Assembly: GCF_008704555.1 (NCBI RefSeq)
Contig: NZ_CP023702.1
Span: 2,294,001 to 2,358,000 of the forward strand
Length of the DNA: 64,000 nt
DNA from: Streptomyces nitrosporeus
GTDB lineage: Bacteria; Actinomycetota; Actinomycetes; Streptomycetales; Streptomycetaceae
Reading direction: 5' to 3'
Below, in pieces: positions 39,102-49,450 of the stretch; position 1 is the stretch's first letter; each line of letters begins with the position of its first letter. Below the pieces are notes generated by a model. That model was not told the DNA's origin. It saw only the letters and a program-made list of their open reading frames with translations, and ran no database searches. The position numbers were made by a program, and so were the translations under genes.

Positions 39102-39745
39102 CTGGCCACCTCGAGGTCGGGGACCACCTTGCGGAGTTCCTCGACGGAGAGCGCGCCGGCCCGCAGGAGTACGGGCACCTTGCCGGTGACGTCGACGATG
39201 GACGACGGCACGATGCCGGGGGTCGGTCCGCCGTCGAGGTAGACGGAGACGGAGTCGCCGAGCATGTCCTGGGCGGCGTCGCAGGTCTCCGGCGAGGGGT
39301 GTCCGGTGAGGTTGGCGCTGGAGACGCCCATCGGGCCGACCTCGGTGAGGAGTTCGATGGCGACGGGGTGCAGCGGCATCCGGACGGCGACGGTGCCCCG
39401 GGTGTCACCGAGGTCCCACTGGAGCGAGGGCTGGTGCCGGGCGACGAGGGTGAGGGCGCCGGGCCAGAAGGCGTCGACGAGCTCCCACGCCTGTTCGGAG
39501 AAGTCGGTGACCAGGCCGTGCAGCGTGTTCGGGGAGCCGATCAGCACCGGGGTGGGCATGTTGCGGCCGCGGCCCTTGGCGGCGAGCAGGTCGGCGATGC
39601 CCTCGGAGCTGAAGGCGTCCGCACCGATCCCGTACACGGTGTCGGTGGGCAGCACGACCAGTTCGCCGCGCCGGACGGCGGACGCGGCCTCGCGCAGACC
39701 GGTCGTACGGTCGGTCGCGTCGTTGCAGTCGTATCGCCGTGCCAT
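39098..39745 (-). CDS. L-threonylcarbamoyladenylate synthase (Sua5/YrdC)
   Basis: First enzyme of tRNA N6-threonylcarbamoyladenosine (t6A) synthesis, 215 aa: Thr + bicarbonate + ATP to threonylcarbamoyl-AMP. LPTDTVYGIGADAF is the YrdC signature; KGRGRNMPTPVLI corresponds to the KRxxxxPxP nucleotide pocket; GPMGVSSANLTGHPSPE is the conserved substrate-binding segment. No C-terminal Sua5 domain, so it is the YrdC/TsaC length class. Directly downstream of prmC. Confidence 0.92.
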   Translation of the reverse strand: MARRYDCNDATDRTTGLREAASAVRRGELVVLPTDTVYGIGADAFSSEGIADLLAAKGRGRNMPTPVLIGSPNTLHGLVTDFSEQAWELVDAFWPGALTLVARHQPSLQWDLGDTRGTVAVRMPLHPVAIELLTEVGPMGVSSANLTGHPSPETCDAAQDMLGDSVSVYLDGGPTPGIVPSSIVDVTGKVPVLLRAGALSVEELRKVVPDLEVAS

Positions 39746-39827
39746 CAGCCGGCCTCCTCGGGCGTGTGCGGGTCTCGTGGACGGGTTTCTCGGGGTCGTG
39801 CGCGGTGCGGTGGGCGGGTCCGCGGGG

Positions 39828-40673
39828 TCACGGCAGGGCCTTGCGGGCCGTCGCGAACCGGGGCCGGTTGTTCAGGTCGGGGTGGTCGGCCGCGTCGGCC
39901 CAGCCGCGTTCCTCGGTGAAGATCCACGGCACCTGCCCGCCCTGGGTGTCGGCGTGCTCGATGACGACGACGCCTCCGGGGCGCAGCAGCCGGTGCGCGG
40001 TGCGTTCGATGCCGCGGATGGTGTCGAGGCCGTCCTCACCGGAGAAGAGCGCCATCTGCGGGTCGTGGTCGCGGGCCTCGGGCGCCACGTGCTCCCACTC
40101 GGTGAGCGGGATGTACGGGGGGTTGGAGATGACCAGGTCGACCTGTCCGTCGAGCTCGGGGAGGGCGCTCAGGGCGTCTCCCTGGTGAATGGTGACCCTG
40201 GACCCCTCGGCGTTCTTCCTGGTCCACCTGAGGGCGTCCTCGGACAGTTCCACGCCGTGCACCCGGGAGCGCGGCACCTCCTGCGCCATGGCCAGCGCGA
40301 TGGCGCCCGATCCGGTGCAGAGGTCGACGATCAGCGGTTCGACGACGTCCATCGCGCGGACGGCGTCTATGGCCCAGCCGACGACCGATTCGGTCTCCGG
40401 GCGGGGCACGAAGACGCCGGGGCCGACCTGGAGTTCCAGGTAGCGGAAGAAGGCGCGTCCGGTGATGTGCTGAAGCGGCTCACGGGCCTCGCGGCGGGCG
40501 ACGGTCTCCCAGTACCGGGCGTCGAAGTCGGCGTCCGGCACATGGTGCAGCTCGCCCCGCTTGACGCCGTGCACGAACGCGGCGAGTTCCTCGGCGTCGA
40601 ATCGCGGGGAGGGGACACCGGCGTCGGCCAGCCGCTGGGCGGCCTGGGCCACCTCGGCGAGCAGCAGGTTCAT
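39828..40673 (-). CDS. prmC: release factor N5-glutamine methyltransferase PrmC
   Basis: SAM-dependent methyltransferase (281 aa) that methylates the Gln of the GGQ motif in RF1/RF2. It has the SAM-binding motif IVDLCTGSGAIALAMA and catalytic NPPY in LVISNPPYIPLTEWE. An N-terminal helical domain binds the release factor. GGAG is 7 nt before ATG 40673. It lies 48 bp downstream of its substrate gene prfA. Confidence 0.95.
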   Translation of the reverse strand: MNLLLAEVAQAAQRLADAGVPSPRFDAEELAAFVHGVKRGELHHVPDADFDARYWETVARREAREPLQHITGRAFFRYLELQVGPGVFVPRPETESVVGWAIDAVRAMDVVEPLIVDLCTGSGAIALAMAQEVPRSRVHGVELSEDALRWTRKNAEGSRVTIHQGDALSALPELDGQVDLVISNPPYIPLTEWEHVAPEARDHDPQMALFSGEDGLDTIRGIERTAHRLLRPGGVVVIEHADTQGGQVPWIFTEERGWADAADHPDLNNRPRFATARKALP

Positions 40674-40721
40674 CGCGGTTCTCCGTACGGGTTCACGGGC
40701 GGGGCGGGGGGCTTGCCGGGT

Positions 40722-41798
40722 TTACGCGGCGGCCAGCTTGGCGGCGGAGTCGGCGTCCACGCAGGCCTGGATGACGGCGTCGAGGTCGCCGTCGAGGACC
40801 TGGTCGAGGTTGTACGCCTTGAAGCCGACGCGGTGGTCGGAGATGCGGTTCTCCGGGAAGTTGTACGTGCGGATCTTCTCGGACCGGTCCACCGTACGCA
40901 CCTGGCTGCGGCGCACGTCGGAGGCCTCCTGCTCGGCGGCCTCCTGGGCGGCGGCCAGCAGCCGGGACCGCAGGATGCGCATGGCCTGCTCCTTGTTCTG
41001 GAGCTGGCTCTTCTCGTTCTGGCAGGAGGCGACGACGCCGGTGGGCAGGTGCGTGATCCGGACCGCGGAGTCGGTGGTGTTGACCGACTGGCCGCCGGGG
41101 CCGGAGGAGCGGTAGACGTCGATGCGGAGGTCGTTGGCGTGGATCTCCACGTCGACCTCCTCCGCCTCGGGCGTGACGAGGACGCCGGCGGCCGAGGTGT
41201 GGATGCGGCCCTGGGACTCGGTGGAGGGCACGCGCTGCACGCGGTGCACACCGCCCTCGTACTTCATCCGGGCCCAGACGCCCTGGCCGGGCTCGGTGGC
41301 GCCGTTGCCGCCCTTGGTCTTCACGGCGACCTGGACGTCCTTGTAGCCGCCGAGCTCGGACTCGGTGGAGTCGATGATCTCGGTCTTCCAGCCGACGCGT
41401 TCCGCGTAGCGCAGGTACATCCGCAGGAGGTCGCCGGCGAACAGGGCGGACTCGTCGCCGCCCGCGCCCGCCTTGATCTCCAGGAGCACGTCCTTGTCGT
41501 CGCTGGGGTCGCGCGGGACCAGGAGCAGGCGGAGCTTCTCGGTGATCTCCTCGCGCTGCTTCTCCAGCTCCTTGACCTCGGCGGCGAAGTCCGGTTCGTC
41601 GGCGGCGAGTTCGCGGGCGGTGTCGATGTCCTCACCGGTCTGCTTCCAGGCCCGGTAGGTGGCGATGACGGGGGTCAGCTCGGCGTAGCGCTTGTTCAGC
41701 TTGCGTGCGTTCGCCTGGTCCGCGTGGACCGACGGGTCGGCGAGCTTCTTCTCGAGATCGGCGTGCTCGCCGATCAGTTCCTCGACCGCCTCGAACAT
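40722..41798 (-). CDS. prfA: peptide chain release factor 1
   Basis: RF1 (358 aa) terminates at UAA/UAG. The tripeptide anticodon P-x-T is in [15 protein letters not shown] and GGQ in [18 protein letters not shown]-terminal coiled coil [22 protein letters not shown] 41798 has AGGAG/GGAG upstream. Methylated by PrmC encoded next. Confidence 0.96.
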   Translation of the reverse strand: MFEAVEELIGEHADLEKKLADPSVHADQANARKLNKRYAELTPVIATYRAWKQTGEDIDTARELAADEPDFAAEVKELEKQREEITEKLRLLLVPRDPSDDKDVLLEIKAGAGGDESALFAGDLLRMYLRYAERVGWKTEIIDSTESELGGYKDVQVAVKTKGGNGATEPGQGVWARMKYEGGVHRVQRVPSTESQGRIHTSAAGVLVTPEAEEVDVEIHANDLRIDVYRSSGPGGQSVNTTDSAVRITHLPTGVVASCQNEKSQLQNKEQAMRILRSRLLAAAQEAAEQEASDVRRSQVRTVDRSEKIRTYNFPENRISDHRVGFKAYNLDQVLDGDLDAVIQACVDADSAAKLAAA

Positions 41799-41871
41799 CT
41801 CCGGGCTCCTGGTTCCGTGCTCATACGTCTGCGGGCCTGCTGGACGGTCTGCCGCGGGGCGGCAGAGCCGG

Positions 41872-41918
41872 AAAAAACGCCGGTCCCGGGGCCCGCAAGA
41901 GGGCCCCGGGAACCGGCG
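41872..41918 (-). terminator. intrinsic terminator of rpmE
   Basis: On the minus strand a 17-bp stem (41918-41901 with 41894-41878, one bulge) is followed directly by six T (41877-41872). It lies just after the rpmE stop. Confidence 0.9.
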
Positions 41919-41928
41919 CAGTGGCTCG

Positions 41929-42153
41929 CTACTTGCCGGCGGTGCCGGCGGCCTTGCCGAAGCGGGCCTCGAAGCGGGCCACGCGGCCACCGGTGTCGAG
42001 GATCTTCTGCTTGCCCGTGTAGAACGGGTGGCACTCGGAGCAGACGTCGGCGCGGATGGCGCCGCCGTCGATGGTGCTCCGCGTGGTGAACGAGGCACCG
42101 CAGGTGCAGCTGACCTGCGTCTCGACGTACTCGGGGTGAATGTCGCGCTTCAA
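41929..42153 (-). CDS. rpmE: 50S ribosomal protein L31 (zinc-binding form)
   Basis: L31 of 74 aa. Cys residues in VSCTCGASF and [14 protein letters not shown] form the C+ zinc site, so this is the zinc-containing paralogue, usually replaced by a Cys-less L31 under zinc limitation. The start is TTG 42153 (Met-Lys-Arg-Asp-Ile-His) with AGGAG 5 nt upstream; no ATG or GTG gives a proper N-terminus. A T-tract terminator follows, separating it from prfA. Confidence 0.95.
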   Translation of the reverse strand: MKRDIHPEYVETQVSCTCGASFTTRSTIDGGAIRADVCSECHPFYTGKQKILDTGGRVARFEARFGKAAGTAGK

Positions 42154-42365
42154 GGTGTCTCCTAGTTTCGGGAGGGCTCCGGGTCGTCCGCGCGGATTGC
42201 GCGTCCGTGAACCGGGGCCGACGTACCAGTCTGCCAGGACCGGCCGTATCTCCCAAAACGAGGGTTGCCCCCCGCCTATTCCCGTGAGTCCGCGGACACG
42301 TTCCGCGACGTCGCGGCGGGGGCCGGGGCAGTCGGGGGCCGGAGCAGCCGGGGGCGGGGTCCGGC

Positions 42366-43466
42366 TCAGCGGACGACCTCCGCGGCCTCGCCCTTGTCGC
42401 CCGCCGACCGCGCGGTGGCGGAGGCGGGGACGGGTTCGTCGTGGGCGAGGGCCGCCCACACCCGCGCGGTGGCCTTCTCCTGCGGGAGTACGCGGTTGGG
42501 GTCGGCCGGGTCGTACTCCACGGGCAGGGTGATCATCTCCACGTCCTCGGCGCCGAGGCCCGACAGGCCCTTCGCGAAACCGGCGAGCTTCTTGACGGAG
42601 CCCAGTCCCGAGTCGGTGGTGAGGGCCTTCGTCGCGGTGCCGGCGAGGCTCAGGAGGGTCTTCGGGCCGGAGAACAGCCCGATGCTCTTCGTCCGCTCCA
42701 TCAGCGCCCTGACGAATGCCTGCTGGAGCTGGATGCGCCCCAGGTCGCTGCCGTCGCCGACGCTCTTGCGGGTGCGCACCAGCCCCAGCGACTGCTCCCC
42801 GGTGAGGGTGTGGGTGCCGGGCTCCAGGTGGAGACGGCTGCCGGCGTCGTCGATGGTCCGGGTGGTGGTGATCTCGACGCCGCCGAGTTCGTCGACGATC
42901 TCCTCGAAGCCGGTGAAGTCGACCTCGACGTAGTGGTCCATGCGGATACCGGACATCGCCTCGACGGTCTTCACCGCGCAGGCGGGGCCGCCGACCTCGT
43001 AGGCCGTGTTGAACATGGCGAGCCGCCGGCCCGCGACCTCCTCGCCGGTGGTGTCGCTGGTGCAGGAGGGCCGGTCGACGAGGGTGTCCCGGGGGATGGA
43101 GACCACCTGGGCCGAGGTGTGGCCCTCGCCGATGTGGACGACCATCGCGGTGTCGGCGCGCGCGGAGCCCTCGTCGGTGCCGTAGGCGGAGTTGGCGCCG
43201 GAGCGGGAGTCCGAGCCCAGCACCAGGACGTCCTCGGAGCCGTTGTCCGCGTCGTCGGGGCGGTCTGCGCCGAGCGCGGCGTCGATGTCGACGGCCTCGA
43301 TGTTGCCGTCGAGGGCGACGTAGGCGTATCCGAGGCCGGCTCCGCCGGCGAGGACGGCGGTCGCGGCGGTCACCAGGGCGGCGGTCCTCAGACGCCTGCC
43401 CCGGGAGGGCTTCCGGCGTCGGCCGGTGCCGCGTATCCGGCCGGTTCCCCTGTTCTGCTCGCTCAT
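42366..43466 (-). CDS. LytR-CpsA-Psr (LCP) family cell-wall ligase
   Basis: LCP phosphotransferase (366 aa) that attaches teichoic acid or polysaccharide to peptidoglycan. A basic N-terminus and one membrane helix ([20 protein letters not shown], ~residues 30-50) precede the extracytoplasmic LCP domain, which has catalytic Asp/Arg in [21 protein letters not shown] and [13 protein letters not shown]. The C-terminal ~70 residues are an Ala/Lys-rich extension. ATG 43466 with GGGAG 4 nt upstream. It may use lipid-linked glycopolymers made by the WecA-like enzyme at 35581. Confidence 0.9.
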   Translation of the reverse strand: MSEQNRGTGRIRGTGRRRKPSRGRRLRTAALVTAATAVLAGGAGLGYAYVALDGNIEAVDIDAALGADRPDDADNGSEDVLVLGSDSRSGANSAYGTDEGSARADTAMVVHIGEGHTSAQVVSIPRDTLVDRPSCTSDTTGEEVAGRRLAMFNTAYEVGGPACAVKTVEAMSGIRMDHYVEVDFTGFEEIVDELGGVEITTTRTIDDAGSRLHLEPGTHTLTGEQSLGLVRTRKSVGDGSDLGRIQLQQAFVRALMERTKSIGLFSGPKTLLSLAGTATKALTTDSGLGSVKKLAGFAKGLSGLGAEDVEMITLPVEYDPADPNRVLPQEKATARVWAALAHDEPVPASATARSAGDKGEAAEVVR

Positions 43467-43572
43467 CCCGCTCCCTCGTCGTGTTCCTGGCCGTCCCCCG
43501 TCCGTGGTCCCCCGCACGGTCCGGCGGGACCTCGGGCACGCCGGAGCAGCGAGCAGCGTCGCACAGACGGCT

Positions 43573-43600
43573 GTGGCCCCCGTCCGGGGACGGGGGCCAC
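43573..43600. terminator. perfect 13-bp hairpin upstream of the LCP gene
   Basis: GTGGCCCCCGTCC (43573-43585) and GGACGGGGGCCAC (43588-43600). With the hairpin at 43649 it insulates the protease and LCP genes, which are in tandem on the minus strand. Confidence 0.7.
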
Positions 43601-43648
43601 GCAAGAAACGGCTCGGACGGCCGGGTGTCCGGCTCTCACCTGCGCTTT

Positions 43649-43679
43649 CCCGCCCCCGGCGAGAGGCGCCGGGGGCGGG
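43649..43679 (-). terminator. hairpin downstream of the serine protease
   Basis: CCCGCCCCCGGC (43649-43660) pairs with GCCGGGGGCGGG (43668-43679), 34 bp after the protease stop. Confidence 0.75.
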
Positions 43680-43713
43680 AGAACGCTGCCACGGGTGTGG
43701 CCAAGGTCTCGGA

Positions 43714-45477
43714 TCAGCCGAAGAGGTTGTAGTTGTCCCCGCCGGTGCCCAGCAGCTTGCGGGTGCCGAAGATGGCGCTGCCCGGCTTGCCGGTGCCGGG
43801 GTAGAGGTACAGCTCCCCGCCCTTCACCCGGACGATGACGTCCGCGTGGCCGTCGCCGGTGAAGTCGCCGGTGGTGACCAGCGCGGTGGCCACGTCCCAG
43901 GTGCGGACGTGGACCTTGGTGCCGAACGGCGCGGAGGCGTTGCCGGTACCGGGGAACAGGTACAGCTTGTCGTTGACGCCGCGGGCGATGATGTCGGCCT
44001 TGCCGTCGTTGTTGAAGTCGCCGCTGCCGCGCACCATGTCGTAGTTCAGGCCGCCGCCGCCGATCTTGCTGCGGGCGGCGAAGGTGCCGTTGCCCTTGCC
44101 CGGGTACAGCCAGAAGCCGCCGGCCGAGTCGGTGGACAGCACGTCCGGGTGGCCGTCGCCGGTCAGGTCGCCGGGCGCGAGGATCTGCGTACGGCTGCCC
44201 CAGCCGGTGGCGAGCTGCTTGACCTGCCAGTCCTGGACCGAGGGGTCGTACCACTGCCAGTACAGGTTGCCGTCGTCGCCCCGGATCAGGAGGTCCTGGT
44301 AGTCGTCCCGGTTGAGGTCCGTCTGGAGCAGGACGTCGACGCCGTCCCAGCCGGTGCCGAAGGTGGCCTTCGTCATCCCGGTGCCGGTGGAGATGAACTG
44401 GTTCAGGGTCCCCGACTTGCGGGCCAGCAGGTCCGCGCGGTGGTCCCAGTTCAGGTTGGTGTCGTACGCACGGGCGTTGACGGCCGCGGTGTAGGTGCTC
44501 ACCTTGCTGAAGACGCTGTAGGCGTCCTCGCCGACGCAGTCCTCGATGCCCCAGGAGACGATGCCGGCCAGCTTGCCGCCGACCACCAGCGGACCGCCGG
44601 AGTCGCCGTTGCAGGACCCCACGGTCTCCGCGTCGGTGGCGCCCGTCGTCCCGGCGCAGACCATGTGGCCCTTGACGAAGTAACCGCCGTACGAGTCGGC
44701 GCACGTGGCGTCCGAGACGATCGGTACGGTCGCCGAGCGCAGGGTCGTGGCGATGTCGTCGTTCGTCGAGGACGTCCGGCCCCAGCCGTAGACCTTCCCC
44801 TTGGTCCCGGCGGTGTAGAGCGCGGTGTCCGTGCTCGACGCCACGGGCAGCGGCTTGGCCGGGACGGCGTCGAACAGGGTGAGCACGGCGATGTCGTTGT
44901 CGGCGGCGCCCTGGTTGTCCCTGTAGAGCGGGTGGCTCCACTGGCGGTACGGGGTCGTCACCGTCTCGCCGTTGCCCGAGTTGGTGGAGCTCGTCCCGGT
45001 GACGACGAGACCGGAGTTCGCCCAGTCGTAGCCGTCGACGCAGTGGGCGGCCGTGGCGATCTTCGTGGGCGCGATGACCACGCCGCCGCAGAAGAACCCG
45101 AGGTCGTCGGACTCGTTGTCGGTGCCCTTGTTGTCGTAGTACCAGAGCTGCGCCATCCACGGGGCGGCGGAGATGGACGTCTCGGTTCCGCCGATGACCA
45201 TGGGCGCCGGAGTGGGGCGGTCGCCGTCGGCGTACTCCGACGGCAGCAGGTTCTTCTGGTCCGCGGCTTTCGCGGCGGCCAAACGCTCGCGGAGCTCGGC
45301 CTCCGACGGCGCGGCCGGCCGCTGCTGCGCGGCCGTCAACTGCCCTTCGGGCTCGGCGGCCTGGGAACCGGTCGCGGTCAGGCCCGTGCCGAGGACGGCG
45401 AGGACGGTGACGGCCACTGCCGGTACTGCGCGTCTGAGCCGGAGCGTGTGCCGGCCCCCCCTGGTGCGTATCTGCAC
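43714..45477 (-). CDS. secreted trypsin-like serine protease with FG-GAP/VCBS repeats
   Basis: Secreted S1-family protease of 587 aa. The signal peptide (basic n-region, then AVPAVAVTVLAVLGTGLTAT, cleavage near GSQA|AEPEG) is followed by a ~60-residue propeptide, the mature domain starting at VIGGTETSI, and triad residues in TAAHCVDGY (His), DNDIAVLTLF (Asp) and CNGDSGGPLVV (Ser). Asp in ETVGSCNGDSGG sits at the S1 pocket, suggesting trypsin specificity. The C-terminal ~230 residues contain repeated D-x-N-x-D-x-x-D-type loops (DLNRDDYQDLLI, DLTGDGHPDVL, DFNNDGKADII, DFTGDGHADVI), i.e. a calcium-binding beta-propeller. GTG 45477 with AAGGA 7 nt upstream. Confidence 0.9.
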   Translation of the reverse strand: MQIRTRGGRHTLRLRRAVPAVAVTVLAVLGTGLTATGSQAAEPEGQLTAAQQRPAAPSEAELRERLAAAKAADQKNLLPSEYADGDRPTPAPMVIGGTETSISAAPWMAQLWYYDNKGTDNESDDLGFFCGGVVIAPTKIATAAHCVDGYDWANSGLVVTGTSSTNSGNGETVTTPYRQWSHPLYRDNQGAADNDIAVLTLFDAVPAKPLPVASSTDTALYTAGTKGKVYGWGRTSSTNDDIATTLRSATVPIVSDATCADSYGGYFVKGHMVCAGTTGATDAETVGSCNGDSGGPLVVGGKLAGIVSWGIEDCVGEDAYSVFSKVSTYTAAVNARAYDTNLNWDHRADLLARKSGTLNQFISTGTGMTKATFGTGWDGVDVLLQTDLNRDDYQDLLIRGDDGNLYWQWYDPSVQDWQVKQLATGWGSRTQILAPGDLTGDGHPDVLSTDSAGGFWLYPGKGNGTFAARSKIGGGGLNYDMVRGSGDFNNDGKADIIARGVNDKLYLFPGTGNASAPFGTKVHVRTWDVATALVTTGDFTGDGHADVIVRVKGGELYLYPGTGKPGSAIFGTRKLLGTGGDNYNLFG

Positions 45478-45671
45478 GCGGTGATCCTTCGCGTAGGGAC
45501 CGGCAGTGCGCGACGGCCTGCCGGCGATGGGAACGGCAGGGGTACACAGGTCTGTCGACAGCACGGCGGCACGCGGCCGGGCTCCCGCCCCCGCGGCACC
45601 GCTTCGATGGCCCCCCGCCTCAACTGACGCAGATGTTACGCCAGTGCCAACAAGAGGGTGCGGAAACAATC

Positions 45672-45705
45672 AAAAAAGAAACCACCTCGTCACCGAGGTG
45701 GTTTC
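45672..45705 (-). terminator. intrinsic terminator of rho
   Basis: A 12-bp perfect stem GAAACCACCTCG/CGAGGTGGTTTC (45678-45705, loop TCAC) followed on the minus strand by six T (45677-45672). A textbook intrinsic terminator. Confidence 0.93.
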
Positions 45706-45764
45706 CTTCCTGCTTCCGTGCGTCCGCCCACGGGGCCGTCCCCGGCCCCGTGGGGGGTACGGCG

Positions 45765-47813
45765 TCAGTCGTTGCCGTTGCCCGGCGCCGGCGTCGTCTT
45801 CTGGATCTGGAGCAGGAACTCCGCGTTGGACTGCGTCTTCTTCATGCGGTCCAGGAGCAGTTCGATCGCCTGCTGCTGGTCCAGGGCGTGCAGCACCCGG
45901 CGCAGCTTCCAGACGATGGCGAGCTCCTCGCCGCCGAGCAGGATCTCCTCCTTGCGGGTGCTGGACGCGTCGACGTCCACCGCCGGGAAGATGCGCTTGT
46001 CCGAGAGCTTCCGGTCCAGCTTGAGCTCCATGTTGCCGGTGCCCTTGAACTCCTCGAAGATCACCTCGTCCATGCGCGAGCCGGTCTCGACGAGCGCGGT
46101 GGCCAGGATGGTCAGCGAGCCGCCGTCCTCGATGTTGCGCGCGGCACCGAAGAAGCGCTTCGGCGGGTACAGCGCGGTGGAGTCGACACCACCGGACAGG
46201 ATGCGTCCGGAGGCCGGGGCCGCCAGGTTGTAGGCGCGGCCCAGACGGGTGATCGAGTCCAGCAGGACCACCACGTCGTGGCCCAGCTCCACGAGACGCT
46301 TGGCGCGCTCGATGGCCAGTTCGGCGACGGTGGTGTGGTCCTCGGCGGGGCGGTCGAAGGTCGAGGAGATGACCTCGCCCTTCACCGACCGCTGCATGTC
46401 GGTGACCTCTTCCGGACGCTCGTCGACCAGGACGACCATCAGGTGGCACTCGGGGCTGTTGACCGTGATCGCGTTGGCGATGGCCTGGAGGATCATGGTC
46501 TTACCGGTCTTCGGCGGGGCCACGATCAGGCCGCGCTGGCCCTTGCCGATCGGGGCCACCAGGTCGATGATCCGGGTGGTCAGGACGTTGGAGTCGGTCT
46601 CCAGGCGGAGCCTGTCCTGCGGGTACAGCGGGGTCAGCTTCTGGAACTCGGGCCGGCCGCGGCCGGTCTCCGGCGCCATGCCGTTCACCGAGTCGAGGCG
46701 GACCAGCGCGTTGAACTTCTCGCGGCGCTCGCCGTCCTTGGGCTGGCGCACCGCACCGGTGACGTGGTCGCCCTTGCGCAGGCCGTTCTTGCGGACCTGG
46801 GCCAGCGAGACGTACACGTCGTTCGGGCCCGGGAGGTAACCGGAGGTCCGGATGAAGGCGTAGTTGTCCAGGATGTCGAGGATGCCCGCGACGGGGATCA
46901 GGACGTCGTCGTCGGCCACCTGGACGTCGGTCGCGAAGTCGTCGCGGCCACGGCGGCCGCGGCGGTCGCGGTAGCGGCCACGGCGTCCGCGCCGGCCGCC
47001 CTCGTCGTCGTAACCGTCGTCCTGCTGGCCGCCGCCCTGCTGCTGCTGGCCCTGGCGGCGTCCGCCGCCCTGCTGCTGGCCCTGGTCGTCGCCCTTGCCG
47101 CGGCGGTCGCGCTGGCGGTCACGGCGGTCACCGCGGTCGCCACGGTCACCGCGGTCGCCACGGCGGCCTTCCTGGCGGCCGTCCTGACGGTCGCCGCGGC
47201 GGCCCTCCGCGGTGTCGGCGGCGGGCTCGGCCTTGGCGTCGCCCTTGGACTCCGCGCGCTCGTCGCCGCGGTCCTGGCGGCTCTCGGCCTTCGGCTCGGC
47301 CTGCGGCTCGGACGCGGTCTCGGCGCGGGGCGCCTCGGCCTTGGTCTCGGGGCTGCCCGCCTGCGCGGTCGCCCGGCGGCGGCGGCGCTCGCCCGCGGGC
47401 TGGTCGTCGCTGGCCGGCTGGCCCGGGATGTCGATCTGCTGCTGGGCGGCCTTCTCGGCCGGGGCCGGGGCGCTCTCGTCACCGGTGCGGGCCTTGGAGG
47501 TGGCACGCCGCTTGGGCTTGCCACCGTCCTCGGCGGGCGCGGCGGCGGTCTTGGCGGCGGCCTTGGGCGCGGCCGTACCGCCGGCCTGCGCCTCCTTGAT
47601 GACCTCGATCAGCTGGCCCTTGCGCATCCGCGCAGTTCCCCTGATGCCGAGGCCGGACGCGACCTGCTGCAGCTCGGCCAGGACCATGCCCTCGAGGCCG
47701 GTGCCGGAGCGGCGGCGCCGTGAGGTGGTGCCAGTGGCAGCACCTTCGGCGGGCGCGGCGCTGTCGACGTTCTTGTCGGCAGTCACGCCCATCAGATCGG
47801 TGGTGTCGCTCAC
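45765..47813 (-). CDS. rho: transcription termination factor Rho
   Basis: Hexameric RNA helicase/ATPase, 682 aa against ~420 in E. coli. A Rho-N domain ([20 protein letters not shown], ~residues 40-80) is followed by a ~210-residue low-complexity insertion, first Ala/Glu/Lys-rich and then Arg/Asp/Gly/Gln-rich ([16 protein letters not shown]). The RNA-binding cold-shock-like domain, Walker [14 protein letters not shown], Walker [18 protein letters not shown] and the Q/R-loops are intact. The large N-terminal insert is typical of high-GC actinobacterial Rho. GTG 47813 with GGAAGG upstream. Monocistronic, with a ~390-bp leader and a strong terminator. Confidence 0.95.
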   Translation of the reverse strand: MSDTTDLMGVTADKNVDSAAPAEGAATGTTSRRRRSGTGLEGMVLAELQQVASGLGIRGTARMRKGQLIEVIKEAQAGGTAAPKAAAKTAAAPAEDGGKPKRRATSKARTGDESAPAPAEKAAQQQIDIPGQPASDDQPAGERRRRRATAQAGSPETKAEAPRAETASEPQAEPKAESRQDRGDERAESKGDAKAEPAADTAEGRRGDRQDGRQEGRRGDRGDRGDRGDRRDRQRDRRGKGDDQGQQQGGGRRQGQQQQGGGQQDDGYDDEGGRRGRRGRYRDRRGRRGRDDFATDVQVADDDVLIPVAGILDILDNYAFIRTSGYLPGPNDVYVSLAQVRKNGLRKGDHVTGAVRQPKDGERREKFNALVRLDSVNGMAPETGRGRPEFQKLTPLYPQDRLRLETDSNVLTTRIIDLVAPIGKGQRGLIVAPPKTGKTMILQAIANAITVNSPECHLMVVLVDERPEEVTDMQRSVKGEVISSTFDRPAEDHTTVAELAIERAKRLVELGHDVVVLLDSITRLGRAYNLAAPASGRILSGGVDSTALYPPKRFFGAARNIEDGGSLTILATALVETGSRMDEVIFEEFKGTGNMELKLDRKLSDKRIFPAVDVDASSTRKEEILLGGEELAIVWKLRRVLHALDQQQAIELLLDRMKKTQSNAEFLLQIQKTTPAPGNGND

Positions 47814-48202
47814 GAAGGGTCCTTCCCTGGAGCGGACGTCGGCCTTCTGGCTCGGCGACCGGTTGTGCTGTCCGGCTGGAGTCTGTTGATCGTGTCGATC
47901 GCGGACCTTGCCGGGGCGGTGGTCCGCCGGGATACGGCGGAGAGATGAATGTGCGGGGTTCCGGCGCGAGATCCCCCTGCTCGGCCCACTCCTGGACGAG
48001 CAAGAGGGTGTCGTGCCGGTTCCGGAGCGTGCTCGAAAGCTCAGGCAGGCTGCTCAGGCAGTCGGGGAGGCTCCCGGAAGAGTGGTGGTCCCGAAGGGGG
48101 ACGCGAAGCAATGCGCCACGAAGACGTCGATTGCTGACTTGAGGTTAACACTACCGGCTCCAACAAACATTCCCCCTCTCGTGCACCGGCAATCACGTAC
48201 GC
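47814..48202 (-). other. long 5' region of rho, no confident CDS
   Basis: 389 bp between thrB and rho. Frames on both strands are open here, but none has an RBS and a normal composition. The region is less GC-rich near 48120-48180 (TTGCTGACTTGAGGTTAACA on the plus strand), which may mark the promoter area. A long leader is consistent with rho autoregulation, but no specific element could be identified. Confidence 0.4.
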
Positions 48203-49120
48203 CTACGGAGCGAGCGGCAGTACGCTCGCCCCCGCCGCGTCGAGGGTGAGCCGGTCGGCGGCCCAGCCCTCGCCCGCCAGCAGGGCGACCTTGTCGGCGG
48301 ACGCCTCGTCCGCCAGGGCCAGCACGGTCGGCCCCGCGCCGGAGATGACGGCCGGCACGCCGTCGGCGCGCAGCCGGTTCACCAGCTCGACGCTCTGCGG
48401 CATGGCCGGGGCCCGGTACTCCTGGTGGAGCCGGTCCTCGGTGGCCGCGAGCAGCAGTTCCGGGCGGCGGGCCAGGGCCTCGACGAGCAGGGCGGCACGG
48501 CCGGCGTTGAGCGCGGCGTCCACGTGCGGCACGGTGCGCGGGAGCAGACCGCGGGCGGTCTCGGTGAGCACCGGGGTGGACGGGACGAAGACCACCGGGA
48601 CGACGGATCCGGCGGGGTCCATCCTGATCGCACGGGCCGACTGCCCGTCCATCCAGGCGAGGGTGAAACCGCCGAGCAGGCAGGCGGCGACGTTGTCCGG
48701 GTGGCCCTCGATCTCGGTGGCCAGCTCCAGCAGCGCGGCGTCGTCGAGGCGTGCCTCGCCGCCGGTCGTCACCGCGCGGGCGGCGACGATGCCCGCGCAG
48801 ATGGCGGCCGAGGAGGAGCCGAGGCCGCGGCCGTGCGGGATGCGGTTGGCGCAGACGATCTCCAGGCCGCGGGGCTGCCCGCCGAGGAGGTCGAAGGCGG
48901 TGCGCAGGGAGCGGACGAGCAGATGGCTCTCGTCGCGGGGCAGCGTCTCGGCGCCCTCACCCGCGATGTCGATGTGCAGTCCGGAATCGGCGACCCGGAC
49001 GACGACGTCGTCGTAGAGCCCCAGCGAGAGGCCCAGGGCGTCGAAGCCCGGGCCCAGATTGGCGCTGGTTGCGGGGACGCGCACCCGGACGGCGGCGGCT
49101 CGGAAGGCGGGACCGGCCAT
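48203..49120 (-). CDS. thrB: homoserine kinase
   Basis: GHMP-family kinase (305 aa) phosphorylating L-homoserine for threonine synthase. N-terminal VRVRVPATSANLGPGFDALG and the ATP-binding motif IPHGRGLGSSSAAICAG (PxxxGLGSSAA) are present; C-terminal AVISGAGPTVLAL is motif 3. ATG 49120 fits the family N-terminus. It follows thrC in the same direction but is separated by a 330-bp gap with a hairpin terminator, so it has its own promoter, unlike a compact thr operon. Confidence 0.95.
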   Translation of the reverse strand: MAGPAFRAAAVRVRVPATSANLGPGFDALGLSLGLYDDVVVRVADSGLHIDIAGEGAETLPRDESHLLVRSLRTAFDLLGGQPRGLEIVCANRIPHGRGLGSSSAAICAGIVAARAVTTGGEARLDDAALLELATEIEGHPDNVAACLLGGFTLAWMDGQSARAIRMDPAGSVVPVVFVPSTPVLTETARGLLPRTVPHVDAALNAGRAALLVEALARRPELLLAATEDRLHQEYRAPAMPQSVELVNRLRADGVPAVISGAGPTVLALADEASADKVALLAGEGWAADRLTLDAAGASVLPLAP

Positions 49121-49450
49121 CGGTTGGACGACTCTTCCTGTACGGCGGCGGGGATAGGTCAAGCGGTACTGCTGGTGTGCGTGGGGGGCCGTTGTGCCGG
49201 GGTCGGGGGGTGCCCGTCGGTCACGACGGCGGCTGCGCCGCGGACGTGCGGCGGCGCGGGTCGGGTACAGCTTATCGAAGGAAGGTTCTGCGGCGACATA
49301 GGGCGCACAGGAGGCGCACGATGCGTGTCGCCGGCCTCCCATGCGCTCCGGACCGGTCCGGCGGGGGCGGCGCCCGTCTCTTCGGCGCGCGGCGGGACTT
49401 CGCAGGCGGGACCCGCACCCCGTGGGGCGCGGGTCCCGTCCGACGGTCCG
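49121..49450 (-). other. thrC-thrB intergenic region
   Basis: 330 bp without a supported gene. The end nearer thrC holds the thrC hairpin terminator; the remainder must carry the thrB promoter, but no convincing hexamer pair was found. No riboswitch-like structure was recognised. Confidence 0.4.
49408..49437 (-). terminator. thrC terminator hairpin
   Basis: GGGACCCGC (49408-49416) pairs with GCGGGTCCC (49429-49437) with inner CCCC/GGGG; 14 bp past the thrC stop. Confidence 0.75.
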
